Shown here: positions 12,970 through 20,027 of the stretch, one piece after another
Layout of the letters: each line of letters starts with the position of its first letter
Position numbering within the stretch: the stretch's first letter is position 1
Source of the DNA: a virus
Reading direction: 5' to 3' (one strand)
Length of the DNA stretch: 21,824 nucleotides
IMG/VR virus record: IMGVR_UViG_3300048672_000171
Location: 1 to 21,824 of that record
Made by a program: the position numbers and the translations under genes
Notes under the pieces: model-generated
What the model was told of the DNA's origin: nothing
The model's database searches: none
Seen by the model: the letters and a program-made list of their open reading frames with translations, nothing else

Positions 12970-13938
12970 ATGATCAGGGGCCATTACTCCGTAACAAAGG
13001 AGCAGATTCTAGAGTTAGTCTCAGAAGACGAACTGTTTCGGAAATACAGCCCAAACTTTGTTAAACAAGACGAGTTCTTTAAATCTGAATTTCGTAAAGA
13101 GGTAAATCCAAGCTGTAAGATTACAGACTTCGGTGGATTCCTACTTTACAAGGACTTTGGTTCACCAGATAAAGGCGTCAACATCTGGGGCTACATAATG
13201 CGAAAGTATCACGTAAGTTATCGTGATGCTCTTGACATAGTAGCCTCAGATTTCGGTCTTGTTAATAAAGTAAACCAATCACATGTAATTCAAACTTCTG
13301 GTGAATCTCTTGAGAAGTCTCTAGGTAAGAGAACTATCTTGCAGATTAAGCGTAGAAACTGGTTAATAAAAGACAAAAACTATTGGTATGAAAATTATGG
13401 AATTAATAAAGACTTGCTTGAGGACTTTAATGTTCATCCCATTACTGATTATTGGGTTAATAGCATTCACTGTCATTCAGCTGATAGGTCTTACTCATAT
13501 GACTATTATTACCACAATGGGAGACTTCTTCGCAAGATTTACCAGCCATTATCGAAGACCAAATGGATAAGTAATATTGACAACACTGTGGTGCAGGGGA
13601 TTGCAAACATCCCTAAGCACCATGAGTTGTTAATCATAACGAAGTCCTTAAAGGACATCATGTGTCTTCGTAACATGGGGTATTACTCAGTAGCACCTAA
13701 TAATGAAGCATCATGGATTCCTGAACTTGTGTGGCAGAAGTTTTTAGGTCGCTACAAACAGATGGTAATATTCTTTGACAATGATGACGCTGGAGTATCT
13801 AATGCACAGAGGTTCTCAAATCAGTTTGAGTTACCCTATTTCTACTTGCCGCAAGAAGAGAATGTAAAAGACATTAGTGATTACGTAAGAAAATATGGAA
13901 TGGATAAATCAATTAATTTAATGAAACAATTAGTATGA
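12970..13938 (+). CDS. DNA primase with Toprim domain
   Basis: The product is 322 aa. Residues about 45-95 (NPSCKITDFGGFLLYKDFGS...IWGYIMRKYHVSYRDALDIV) resemble the DnaG/CHC2 N-terminal domain, but the zinc-binding Cys/His set is gone. The Toprim domain follows: a first strand LLIITKSLKDIMCL (221-233) and the metal motif DNDDAG at 270-275, then KDISDYV at 300-306. The catalytic Glu of the first Toprim motif (usually TEGxxD) is replaced, as the sequence is T225-K226-S227-L-K-D229. I believe TKSLKD is a recurrent phage variant, so it need not mean inactivity. It would prime lagging-strand synthesis with the DnaB-type helicase encoded nearby. There is no fused helicase domain. Confidence 0.85.
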   Translation: MIRGHYSVTKEQILELVSEDELFRKYSPNFVKQDEFFKSEFRKEVNPSCKITDFGGFLLYKDFGSPDKGVNIWGYIMRKYHVSYRDALDIVASDFGLVNKVNQSHVIQTSGESLEKSLGKRTILQIKRRNWLIKDKNYWYENYGINKDLLEDFNVHPITDYWVNSIHCHSADRSYSYDYYYHNGRLLRKIYQPLSKTKWISNIDNTVVQGIANIPKHHELLIITKSLKDIMCLRNMGYYSVAPNNEASWIPELVWQKFLGRYKQMVIFFDNDDAGVSNAQRFSNQFELPYFYLPQEENVKDISDYVRKYGMDKSINLMKQLV

Positions 13939-14126
13939 TTCCAATTGAACAACGAAGGTACATCTGTATCATCGACTACAAGCAGTTCAACAAACCAACA
14001 TCTAATGTCAAAGTTTATCGACTCGACACTCAAGCATTAGTTAGGTTGGAAATAGAAAAAGAATTTAACAGTGATGGAAAGAGTTTAATTAACATTAGAT
14101 CAATAAGACTACTTAATGATGATTAA
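13935..14126 (+). CDS. 63-aa hypothetical protein
   Basis: The product begins MIPIEQRRYICIIDYKQFNK and shows alternating strands (VKVYRLDTQALVRLEIEKEF, INIRSIRLL), suggesting a small all-beta fold. It overlaps the primase gene by 4 bp and the next gene by 11 bp. I recognise no family. Its tight coupling to the primase gene suggests it belongs to the replication operon. Confidence 0.7.
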   Translation: MIPIEQRRYICIIDYKQFNKPTSNVKVYRLDTQALVRLEIEKEFNSDGKSLINIRSIRLLNDD

Positions 14127-14409
14127 TCCGTATCAAAAAATAACAAAAACAGATCGTATTGGCGGTTATCCAATACCGGGAAGAATTTTTGATGAAAGAC
14201 CGTTTGGATGGTTACTCGACAACCCCTCAACTTACGCTGAAAGTTACTTCAAAACTCACCCGCTAACACCAGCAGATTGTTTTAAATGGGAAGAAATGCC
14301 TGCACCACGTTATGAAGGCAGAATAAATGACTATGACTCACTTACAGCGCAGCTACAACTTGGGGAGATTTCAATGAAGGAATATCTTATTGCAATCAAA
14401 GACTTATGA
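14116..14409 (+). CDS. 97-aa hypothetical protein
   Basis: The product starts at two consecutive ATGs and contains aromatic and Pro-rich segments (GGYPIPGRIFDERPFGWLLD, HPLTPADCFKWEEMPAPRYE). It ends with a helix that begins DYDSLTAQLQLGEISMKEYL. The first two thirds look extended and may wrap on a partner protein. It overlaps both neighbours (11 and 4 bp). No motif is recognised. Confidence 0.72.
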   Translation: MMINPYQKITKTDRIGGYPIPGRIFDERPFGWLLDNPSTYAESYFKTHPLTPADCFKWEEMPAPRYEGRINDYDSLTAQLQLGEISMKEYLIAIKDL

Positions 14410-14837
14410 TCAAACGAGTTAAAGGTGCTGGTAAAATCAAAAATGTAACTGCTCGAAAGAATCCTAAACTGTTCTATGATAACATATGGTTCAAGTCAAT
14501 GCTTGAAGTTTACATGTATCAACAGTTAGAGAAACTTGGAGAGAAGTTTACTTATGAGGCGAAGAAATATCAAATAGTAGAAGGATTTGAGTATCTTGAT
14601 GAGAAGATTCGACCGATTCATTACACACCAGATTTTGAAATGGTTGACTATCCAGTAATTGTTGAGACAAAGGGATTCGCAACTGATAGTTTTGGCCTGA
14701 GAATGAAGCTGTTCAAGCGTTACGTAAAGAATGAGTCTATTATGAAACGCTCAAAACTCAAATGGATTTTCGTACCTCATAATCAAAAAGAATGCAGAGA
14801 AGTAATTGAACAAATTAAAGAAAAATTCAATCTATGA
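14406..14837 (+). CDS. PD-(D/E)XK endonuclease
   Basis: The product (143 aa) has the PD-(D/E)XK core: E34 in the first helix (FKSMLEVYMY), D76 in YTPDFEMV, and the E87-T-K89 motif in VIVETKGF. A conserved-looking helix with R and K residues (FGLRMKLFKRYV) follows. It resembles small phage endonucleases of the DUF1064/T7 endonuclease I-like type that cut branched or foreign DNA. The basic N-terminus (MIKRVKGAGKIKNVTARKNP) would help DNA binding. In this operon it could resolve recombination intermediates made by the Sak4-like and UvsW-like proteins, or degrade host DNA. The exact subfamily is uncertain. Confidence 0.82.
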   Translation: MIKRVKGAGKIKNVTARKNPKLFYDNIWFKSMLEVYMYQQLEKLGEKFTYEAKKYQIVEGFEYLDEKIRPIHYTPDFEMVDYPVIVETKGFATDSFGLRMKLFKRYVKNESIMKRSKLKWIFVPHNQKECREVIEQIKEKFNL

Positions 14838-15091
14838 AAGCAATCTGGGTAAATCCAAAAGAAAAATTCGAGAAAGAAGTTGTAATAGGTGATTCAACTT
14901 TCTTAGTTCAAGGCTGGTACACGCGACCAACTAAAACTGAAGTTCATTCACTAGATATTGATGTTATTGCATTAATAGTTAAAGGCAATCAATATTTTAA
15001 CTTAACTGATGTAATAAATGATCTCGATAAGCAACTTGTTTCTATTAGAAACTTATTTGCAGCTAAGATTCTTAAAGAATATGAGAATTGA
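14834..15091 (+). CDS. 85-aa hypothetical protein
   Basis: The product begins MKAIWVNPKEKFEKEVVIGD, continues with beta strands (TFLVQGWYTRPTKTEVHSLD), and ends in a long helix starting NDLDKQLVSIRNLF. It overlaps the endonuclease gene by 4 bp and the following gene by 11 bp. There are no cysteines or catalytic motifs and no family is recognised. Confidence 0.75.
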   Translation: MKAIWVNPKEKFEKEVVIGDSTFLVQGWYTRPTKTEVHSLDIDVIALIVKGNQYFNLTDVINDLDKQLVSIRNLFAAKILKEYEN

Positions 15092-15383
15092 AAGAGGTGA
15101 TGTATTTGTCAACACTGGATGCTATCATAGTGCTACTGTTTGTATCTGTATTGGGGTAAGAGATAAAACGGTGTGGTATCTAGAAATTGGAGAACTAGAT
15201 CGTTGTTACCACCACACATGTCTAGCATTAAACGACTTGTGGCTTGGCTACACTAGGTCAAGGATTAAATGTGAGAATATTGATAGTGTAGCAATGAAAG
15301 TACCACTCACACATTTAGATAGAGACGGACTGGCGTCTTACAACCACATCAAAACTAAATTCATGGACACTAATATTATTTAA
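15081..15383 (+). CDS. 100-aa hypothetical Cys/His-containing protein
   Basis: The start at 15081 overlaps the upstream gene by 11 bp; an earlier ATG at 15018 would overlap by 74 bp and is less likely. The product reads MRIERGDVFVNTGCYHSATV and VCICIGVRDKTVWYLEIGEL, then DRCYHHTCLALND. Paired Cys and His residues (GCYH, RCYHH) may bind a metal, though spacing does not fit a known finger. The early part looks like a small beta barrel. The gene overlaps the rIIA-like gene by a single base (TAATG). Confidence 0.72.
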   Translation: MRIERGDVFVNTGCYHSATVCICIGVRDKTVWYLEIGELDRCYHHTCLALNDLWLGYTRSRIKCENIDSVAMKVPLTHLDRDGLASYNHIKTKFMDTNII

Positions 15384-18046
15384 TGAGTATCCAAAAACTA
15401 TCAATCGACAATCAAGGCGGTGCTGGTATTAAAAAGACAATTGATGAAAAGAGTATGAGAATTGTGCTTAACATGGTGCAAACTTTTAACTACTCTAAAC
15501 CAATTCCCAGTACTGTCAGAGAACTTGCTTCTAATGCAGTTGACGCTCAACGAGAGAAAGAAATAGCATTAGAGATTCTAACAGGAAAAAAGAAAGTAGA
15601 AGATTATTTCATTGAGAAGAAAGGTGAAGAATTTGAAGACAGTAGGTTCGATTTAAGTTACTACAGTCCAGAATGGCTTAACACAGAAGACAATGATGTA
15701 ATAATCACCTACAAGGAGAATGAAGGAATGGGTTTTGTTGACACTTTCACTGTTAGAGATAACGGTGTTGGAATGTCACCAAAGAGGCTTGAATCTACAC
15801 TACGTCTAGGCTACAGTTCTAAGAGGAATTCTAAGGAACTAATGGGCGGCTTCGGATTAGGAGGAAAAGCACCTCTGGCAACAATGACACCATTCTACAC
15901 TACCATTACATGTTACAATGGAATGCTCTTTAAACTTAATGTTTTTGCTGATAAAGCAGAGTCACTTATTGGGCTGCTTAATGAAGACACAGGTCTTCAA
16001 AATAAGTCAGTCACATTTAAGAACGGAGCAGTAGTTTATTACGAAGAATCAACAAGTAAGAATTACACTGAAATTGTAGTACCAGTAAAGAAGCTTAATA
16101 AGCAGAAGTACATTGAGGCAGTTGAATCACAATTATTGTATCTACCCGGCATTAAGTTCTTTGTTGAAAGTGCTGATGGTTACAATAGAGAAATCGACTT
16201 TAAAGCTAGAATTCTCTATGAATCGGAGAACTTAGTAATAAGCCGTAACAGTCAGTACAGTAGACCACATCTTATCTTAGTAAAAGACAAAGAGAGTAAT
16301 TTCGGAGTCTGTTACAACGAGATTAACTACAAAGAGTTGGAGCTGGAACAACGTCACGGTGCAGTTGCATTGAAAGTTCAAGCTAAAGCTACTACTAAAG
16401 ACGATGATGGTAACGAGATCATCATTAACGATGGTGTAACTGTAACTCCAAACCGTGAGGACATTGTGTGGAATGATGACACTAAAAAGTATCTTCTGGG
16501 GATCACTAAGAATGTAACTCAAGAAGCTAGTGAAATAGTGGCAAAACAGCTCACTGAGGACGACTTCTTAAAGTGGGTGTGGAAATGTTCCACTGTGCTC
16601 TCAAACATCGCCTACGGGACTCCTTTGTATGAATTGGCGCGAATGATTGACCGGGATGCTATCAAACCAGTCTATCCGAAAGACAAATCTATCAAATTCG
16701 AGCAACCAGAACGCATGTTTTGGGGTCTTAATGTTAGAGTTGTAAGTCAATATCAATCACACAGAGGCTCTAAGTTAGAGATTAACAGGTCGATAGTAGA
16801 GCATTGGTCTAACATCATCAATCGTAAAGTCTACTCGCAAACTGGTAACACTAGTAACACTAAAGACAAATTTCTAAGCCAAAGTGAGCCGTTCATAACG
16901 ATTCAAGTACTTGATGCTGATGACATGCTTGAGAAGATGCTTGGAGAACTGAAACTTAAAGGAACAGTTGATGCTCAATTGAAAGATGCTGAAGACAAGT
17001 TTTGGGAGAAAGTAGCTAAGAGAGATAAGATTGTTGGCTTTTTGTCAGCATCAACTGAACTCTTAGATTATGATGCAGTTGAAGTACCTGAAGATTTCAT
17101 GAAAGTAACTGAAACATTAGAGGCTGCTGAAGCTGCTAATGTGTCTGTAGTTGGTGAGGCTTACAGGAAACTCAATGGATTAGTTGTGATTCAAACTCCT
17201 AGAGCTGAAGTTGTTGGCTGGCACACAGAACTTGTGTGGGAAGTTCATGAAGTAAAAGCGGTTGATTTACCAACATTGGCTACGAGAATCTATTATGGCT
17301 TTGATGAAGATAAAGATAAAATCAGAGCTGCATGTAGAGTACTTGGTGAAAGTGCTGGTGCTTGGTACAACAAAGACATCGCTGTAATTAAGGTAAGTAG
17401 AAAACTTGAAAAAATCATCTGTAAACATGCTGAACATGTATCTAAGTTCTTCTTTAACATTTCAGAAGAAAACGTTATTACCATGAGTGAAGAAGTTGTT
17501 AAGTACATGACTGGTAGTGTATTATCTAAAGGACTAACTAACGACTACAAATTCTTGTTGAACTACAAAGAAATAAATCCAGATGTTAAGAGGATTTATG
17601 ACTACCTGTTAAACTACAAAGACAAGTATTACGACCACACATTGCGTCTCAGAACAGAGATTAAATGGGCTATCGAAGCCGAGTTGGTTAGTACATTAGA
17701 AAAGTGTGCACAGTTTCAAAGGTTTGTTAAAGTAACCGATGATCCTAAGTTGATTGCTGAGAAGAGTACTGAGTTCTTTGGTACACCATCTGCAGTTGAT
17801 GCTAACACACTTGAACTTGTAGAACTTGAAAGACTAGAACTATTAAAAGAGTACATTTCTGAAATTCACCCGCTATTTAATTTGATTCCAAACTTAACAG
17901 AAAACTATCGTTACGACAGACCTGAAATGCCTGTTGAAGCTATCAAACTACTGGAAATCATTTTAAAGGCTAAAGGGTTAGATGTATTTCAGATTCCTGA
18001 AGAACTTGCAATTGCAGAAGAATTAACTAAAGAAGAAGATGAATAA
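15383..18046 (+). CDS. rIIA-like: rIIA-like GHKL-family ATPase
   Basis: The product is 887 aa, with an N-terminal ATP-binding domain of the GHKL type (Hsp90, gyrase B, MutL, histidine kinases). The N-box is RELASNAVDA with E47 and N51, the G1 box is DNGVGM at 126-131, and the G2 box is GGFGLGGKAP near 155-164. The remaining 600 residues are helical and charged with no recognised domain, ending EELTKEEDE. In T4, RIIA works with RIIB and is needed to escape RexAB exclusion by a lambda prophage; the biochemical role is unsettled. T4 RIIA is about 725 aa, so this version is longer. The rIIB-like gene follows after a 33-bp gap with its own promoter-like site. Confidence 0.87.
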   Translation: MSIQKLSIDNQGGAGIKKTIDEKSMRIVLNMVQTFNYSKPIPSTVRELASNAVDAQREKEIALEILTGKKKVEDYFIEKKGEEFEDSRFDLSYYSPEWLNTEDNDVIITYKENEGMGFVDTFTVRDNGVGMSPKRLESTLRLGYSSKRNSKELMGGFGLGGKAPLATMTPFYTTITCYNGMLFKLNVFADKAESLIGLLNEDTGLQNKSVTFKNGAVVYYEESTSKNYTEIVVPVKKLNKQKYIEAVESQLLYLPGIKFFVESADGYNREIDFKARILYESENLVISRNSQYSRPHLILVKDKESNFGVCYNEINYKELELEQRHGAVALKVQAKATTKDDDGNEIIINDGVTVTPNREDIVWNDDTKKYLLGITKNVTQEASEIVAKQLTEDDFLKWVWKCSTVLSNIAYGTPLYELARMIDRDAIKPVYPKDKSIKFEQPERMFWGLNVRVVSQYQSHRGSKLEINRSIVEHWSNIINRKVYSQTGNTSNTKDKFLSQSEPFITIQVLDADDMLEKMLGELKLKGTVDAQLKDAEDKFWEKVAKRDKIVGFLSASTELLDYDAVEVPEDFMKVTETLEAAEAANVSVVGEAYRKLNGLVVIQTPRAEVVGWHTELVWEVHEVKAVDLPTLATRIYYGFDEDKDKIRAACRVLGESAGAWYNKDIAVIKVSRKLEKIICKHAEHVSKFFFNISEENVITMSEEVVKYMTGSVLSKGLTNDYKFLLNYKEINPDVKRIYDYLLNYKDKYYDHTLRLRTEIKWAIEAELVSTLEKCAQFQRFVKVTDDPKLIAEKSTEFFGTPSAVDANTLELVELERLELLKEYISEIHPLFNLIPNLTENYRYDRPEMPVEAIKLLEIILKAKGLDVFQIPEELAIAEELTKEEDE

Positions 18047-18052
18047 TTTTAT

Positions 18053-18060
18053 TAACTTTG
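18053..18060 (+). promoter_or_regulatory. Bacteroidota-type -7 box before the rIIB-like gene
   Basis: TAACTTTG fits TAnnTTTG exactly and ends 20 nt before the ATG at 18080, nearly the same distance as the box ahead of the polymerase gene. No convincing TTTG -33 element is present about 20 bp upstream, so the promoter may be weak or need an activator. Confidence 0.5.
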
Positions 18061-18073
18061 TCGACAAAAAGTT
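18054..18073 (+). promoter_or_regulatory. Palindromic operator candidate
   Basis: TTTGTCGACAAA at 18057-18068 is a perfect 12-bp palindrome, and flanking AAC and GTT extend it with two unpaired A residues on the right side. It overlaps the 3' half of the -7 box and the expected transcription start, the classic place for a repressor site. Dyad symmetry is seen directly and the operator role is inferred. Confidence 0.4.
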
Positions 18074-18079
18074 GAAACT

Positions 18080-19258
18080 ATGATTAACATTAATGTAAGT
18101 GAAGGTATGATCTCTGGATCATATGGTAAAGAACAGTTTGTAGTAACATTTACTAAGGAACGTTACGATGCTATGAAAGCGTTGAAAGTTCGTGCAGATG
18201 CAGCTACTTCTGTTGATGAATTGAAAATGGTCTATGGTGAGTTTTCATCGTTGACTAAAGAAGACTACAAAAAGGTCATTGAAACTAAATGTCCTTGGCT
18301 TGTAGTTAATCCAATGACTGAAGAGTTCTTCCTTGTAAGTGAAGGCCAGCAGTCATCTATCGCAATGCCTAAAGTACTTGCTGACAAGATTATCGAATCA
18401 GTTGAGAAGGACATTGATTTCATGCCTATTGTTAAGGCTTGGGTACGTTTCTTGAGGAATCCTAAACTGCGTGGTCTTGATAAAGAAGGTCGTGTAGAAT
18501 TCGCAGAACGTTTCGCAAACTACATTGACAAGGATTTCATCAACCATGACAAAGCTGAAAAGCTTATGGATGAGCAGGGTCTTTCAGAGGAAGTTGCCCA
18601 CAAGATGTCAACAGTAAAAGACCTTTCTATCACAATGGAAGGACTTCTTTGCACTCACAAAGTGGTTGACGAAATCACAACTAAGTGGTCACTCGATGCT
18701 AACGGCAATAAGGTGAAGGTTGATCGCTACGCTAAAACTATTGATCCTGACACAGGTCTTATTAAGACTGAAGTGCCTGCTACTAACGAAGAGCGCCTGT
18801 TTGAACCGTGTGTAATGCATGATCGTGGCGATGCTTTCTTCTGTGAGGGTGCTAATGGCTACAAGGATGCTGCGCATTTGATTAAAGTTGGTTGCATTGT
18901 AAGACTTCCGGGATGGGAGTATGTGAACACTAATGACCATGTGTCTTGTGTTGAAGGACTGCATGTTGGTGGATTGACCTATGTTCGTGGTTACCAGCGT
19001 CAGGGTAGTGAAACTCTTGATGTATTTGTTGATCCGATGCACATCGTAGCTATTGCTGATGGTGATGGAGCATTGAGACTTCTTCAGTATTTCACCCACA
19101 GTGCTTGGGGTGGAACAAACGGCTCAATCTACAACTCATCAACCTACGCTGCTAAGACAGATGAAGAGTGGGCTGTAATGCGTAAAGAGATTGTTGAATC
19201 TTATGGCGAATCAGTAGAAGCAGTTCAGGCTGATATTGCTGAAATAAATGCAATTTAA
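18080..19258 (+). CDS. rIIB-like: rIIB-like protein
   Basis: The product is 392 aa. The C-terminal half has the signature I associate with RIIB proteins: DHVSCVEGLHVGGLTYVRGY (C290, G293-L-H-V-G297) followed by LDVFVDPMHIVAI with D318-P319. The N-terminal half contains LFLVSEG-like strands (EEFFLVSEGQQSSIAM) and helices. T4 RIIB is about 312 aa and partners RIIA in overcoming phage exclusion. The adjacent rIIA-like gene strongly supports the call. It has a promoter-like box and palindrome upstream, and overlaps the ferritin gene by one base (TAATG), so translation of the two is probably coupled. The tail beyond residue 335 (HSAWGGTNGSIYNSSTYAA) is extra compared with what I recall. Confidence 0.75.
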   Translation: MININVSEGMISGSYGKEQFVVTFTKERYDAMKALKVRADAATSVDELKMVYGEFSSLTKEDYKKVIETKCPWLVVNPMTEEFFLVSEGQQSSIAMPKVLADKIIESVEKDIDFMPIVKAWVRFLRNPKLRGLDKEGRVEFAERFANYIDKDFINHDKAEKLMDEQGLSEEVAHKMSTVKDLSITMEGLLCTHKVVDEITTKWSLDANGNKVKVDRYAKTIDPDTGLIKTEVPATNEERLFEPCVMHDRGDAFFCEGANGYKDAAHLIKVGCIVRLPGWEYVNTNDHVSCVEGLHVGGLTYVRGYQRQGSETLDVFVDPMHIVAIADGDGALRLLQYFTHSAWGGTNGSIYNSSTYAAKTDEEWAVMRKEIVESYGESVEAVQADIAEINAI

Positions 19259-19746
19259 TGTTAGCAGAAAAAATCACTAAGGCTCTTAATGCGCAGTTAG
19301 CACATGAGGAGCGTAACTCACGTATCTATCTCCAAATGGCTGGTTATTGTGATGCTGGAAAGTATCGTGGTATTGCTAAATGGATGTACGCTGCATCAGA
19401 AGATGAGACTAAGCATAAGATGATTATTGCATCTTATCTTGCTGATCGTAACTGTTTATTTGTAATCTCAGCACAAGAAGCACCAGTAGTTAACTACTCA
19501 TCTCCAGACCTTCTGTTTCAAGATGTAATGAAGATTGAAGTAGGAACCTCTAAAGCACTGACTGATATCTATCTGATGTGTCTTAAAGAAGGTGACGCTA
19601 TTACAGCTGCTTGGATTGAAGGATTACTTAAAGAACAGATTGAAGAAGAAGATAAAGTTCAGACTATTCTTGACTTCATTCAACTTACTGGAACTACTCC
19701 TCCGGGATTAGCGCTGTTAGATGAAAAGGTAGCAAGTTTAGCTTAA
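19258..19746 (+). CDS. ftnA-like: Non-haem ferritin, FtnA type
   Basis: The product (162 aa) is a four-helix-bundle ferritin, which would store iron as ferric oxyhydroxide in a 24-subunit cage in the cytoplasm. All ferroxidase ligands of E. coli FtnA are found at the same residue numbers: E17, E50, H53, E94, Q127 and E130. Supporting segments are LAHEERNSRIYLQMAGYC, SEDETKHKMIIASYL, APVVNYSSPDLLFQDV and KEQIEEEDKV. Its length is that of a complete bacterial ferritin. It starts in a one-base overlap with the rIIB-like stop. This is a full, apparently active gene, not a remnant, and its codon use looks like that of the neighbouring phage genes, so it is an established part of the phage genome. 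Roles in iron supply, peroxide protection or host iron starvation are inference. Confidence 0.93.
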   Translation: MLAEKITKALNAQLAHEERNSRIYLQMAGYCDAGKYRGIAKWMYAASEDETKHKMIIASYLADRNCLFVISAQEAPVVNYSSPDLLFQDVMKIEVGTSKALTDIYLMCLKEGDAITAAWIEGLLKEQIEEEDKVQTILDFIQLTGTTPPGLALLDEKVASLA

Positions 19747-19755
19747 TTTAACCTG

Positions 19756-19829
19756 TGGGCACCTATGGAAGCTGTGTAGCAACGTCGGACTGTATCCTTC
19801 GTAATAAGCGACAGCTTTCCATAGTCCCA
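19756..19829 (+). ncRNA. Structured RNA element or long terminator hairpin
   Basis: The 98-bp gap after the ferritin gene has no open frame but folds strongly. The arm 19763-19775 (CTATGGAAGCTGT) pairs with 19811-19824, leaving one bulged T. Outside this, TGGG at 19756-19759 pairs with CCCA at 19826-19829 across a small internal loop. Within the 35-nt loop, 19782-19802 forms a second hairpin (ACG/CGT, a 2x2 mismatch, GGA/TCC, loop CTGTA). TTTT follows directly at 19830-19833. The internal structure is more elaborate than a simple terminator needs. It could be an intrinsic terminator, a leader controlling the next gene, or a small RNA. It matches no riboswitch or ribozyme that I recognise. Confidence 0.55.
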
Positions 19830-19844
19830 TTTTAAAACCTTAAA

Positions 19845-20027
19845 ATGATTCATAGAATAGACGCTGGTGATTGGGTAGTGCACACTAACGATGCTGGATT
19901 AGAGGCTTTTGAAAAAGCTATGTCTGAAGAGTTAGAAAAGTGTGCTAATGATCCCAACTACTTCGCTGAAAAATATTGTAAGGTGAAACCCAATAAGCAA
20001 AACGATAATAATGCTACAACAACTTAA
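19845..20027 (+). CDS. 60-aa protein with terminase-N-terminus-like motif
   Basis: The product begins MIHRIDAGDWVVHTNDAGLE and continues with a helix, then CANDPNYFAEKYCKVKPN. The NDPxYFxxxYCKVK pattern is typical of the first 50 residues of many phage large terminase subunits, but here the frame stops at 60 residues and a nuclease gene follows instead of an ATPase domain. It may be a small protein that shares this motif for binding a common partner, or a remnant. Its ATG is 15 nt after the hairpin's 3' arm. It overlaps the nuclease gene by 17 bp. Confidence 0.7.
   Translation: MIHRIDAGDWVVHTNDAGLEAFEKAMSEELEKCANDPNYFAEKYCKVKPNKQNDNNATTT

Noticed and set aside
15018-15080. Upstream ATG for the 100-aa gene
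   Set aside because: It needs a 74-bp overlap; the ATG at 15081 fits the junction pattern.
18689-19099. 136-codon open frame on the minus strand
   Set aside because: It lies wholly within the rIIB-like gene, opposite the strand used by every other gene, and its translation shows no family pattern.
19751-19835. Possible tRNA in the noncoding gap
   Set aside because: The fold is one long interrupted hairpin with an inner hairpin; there is no cloverleaf, anticodon arm or T-loop sequence.
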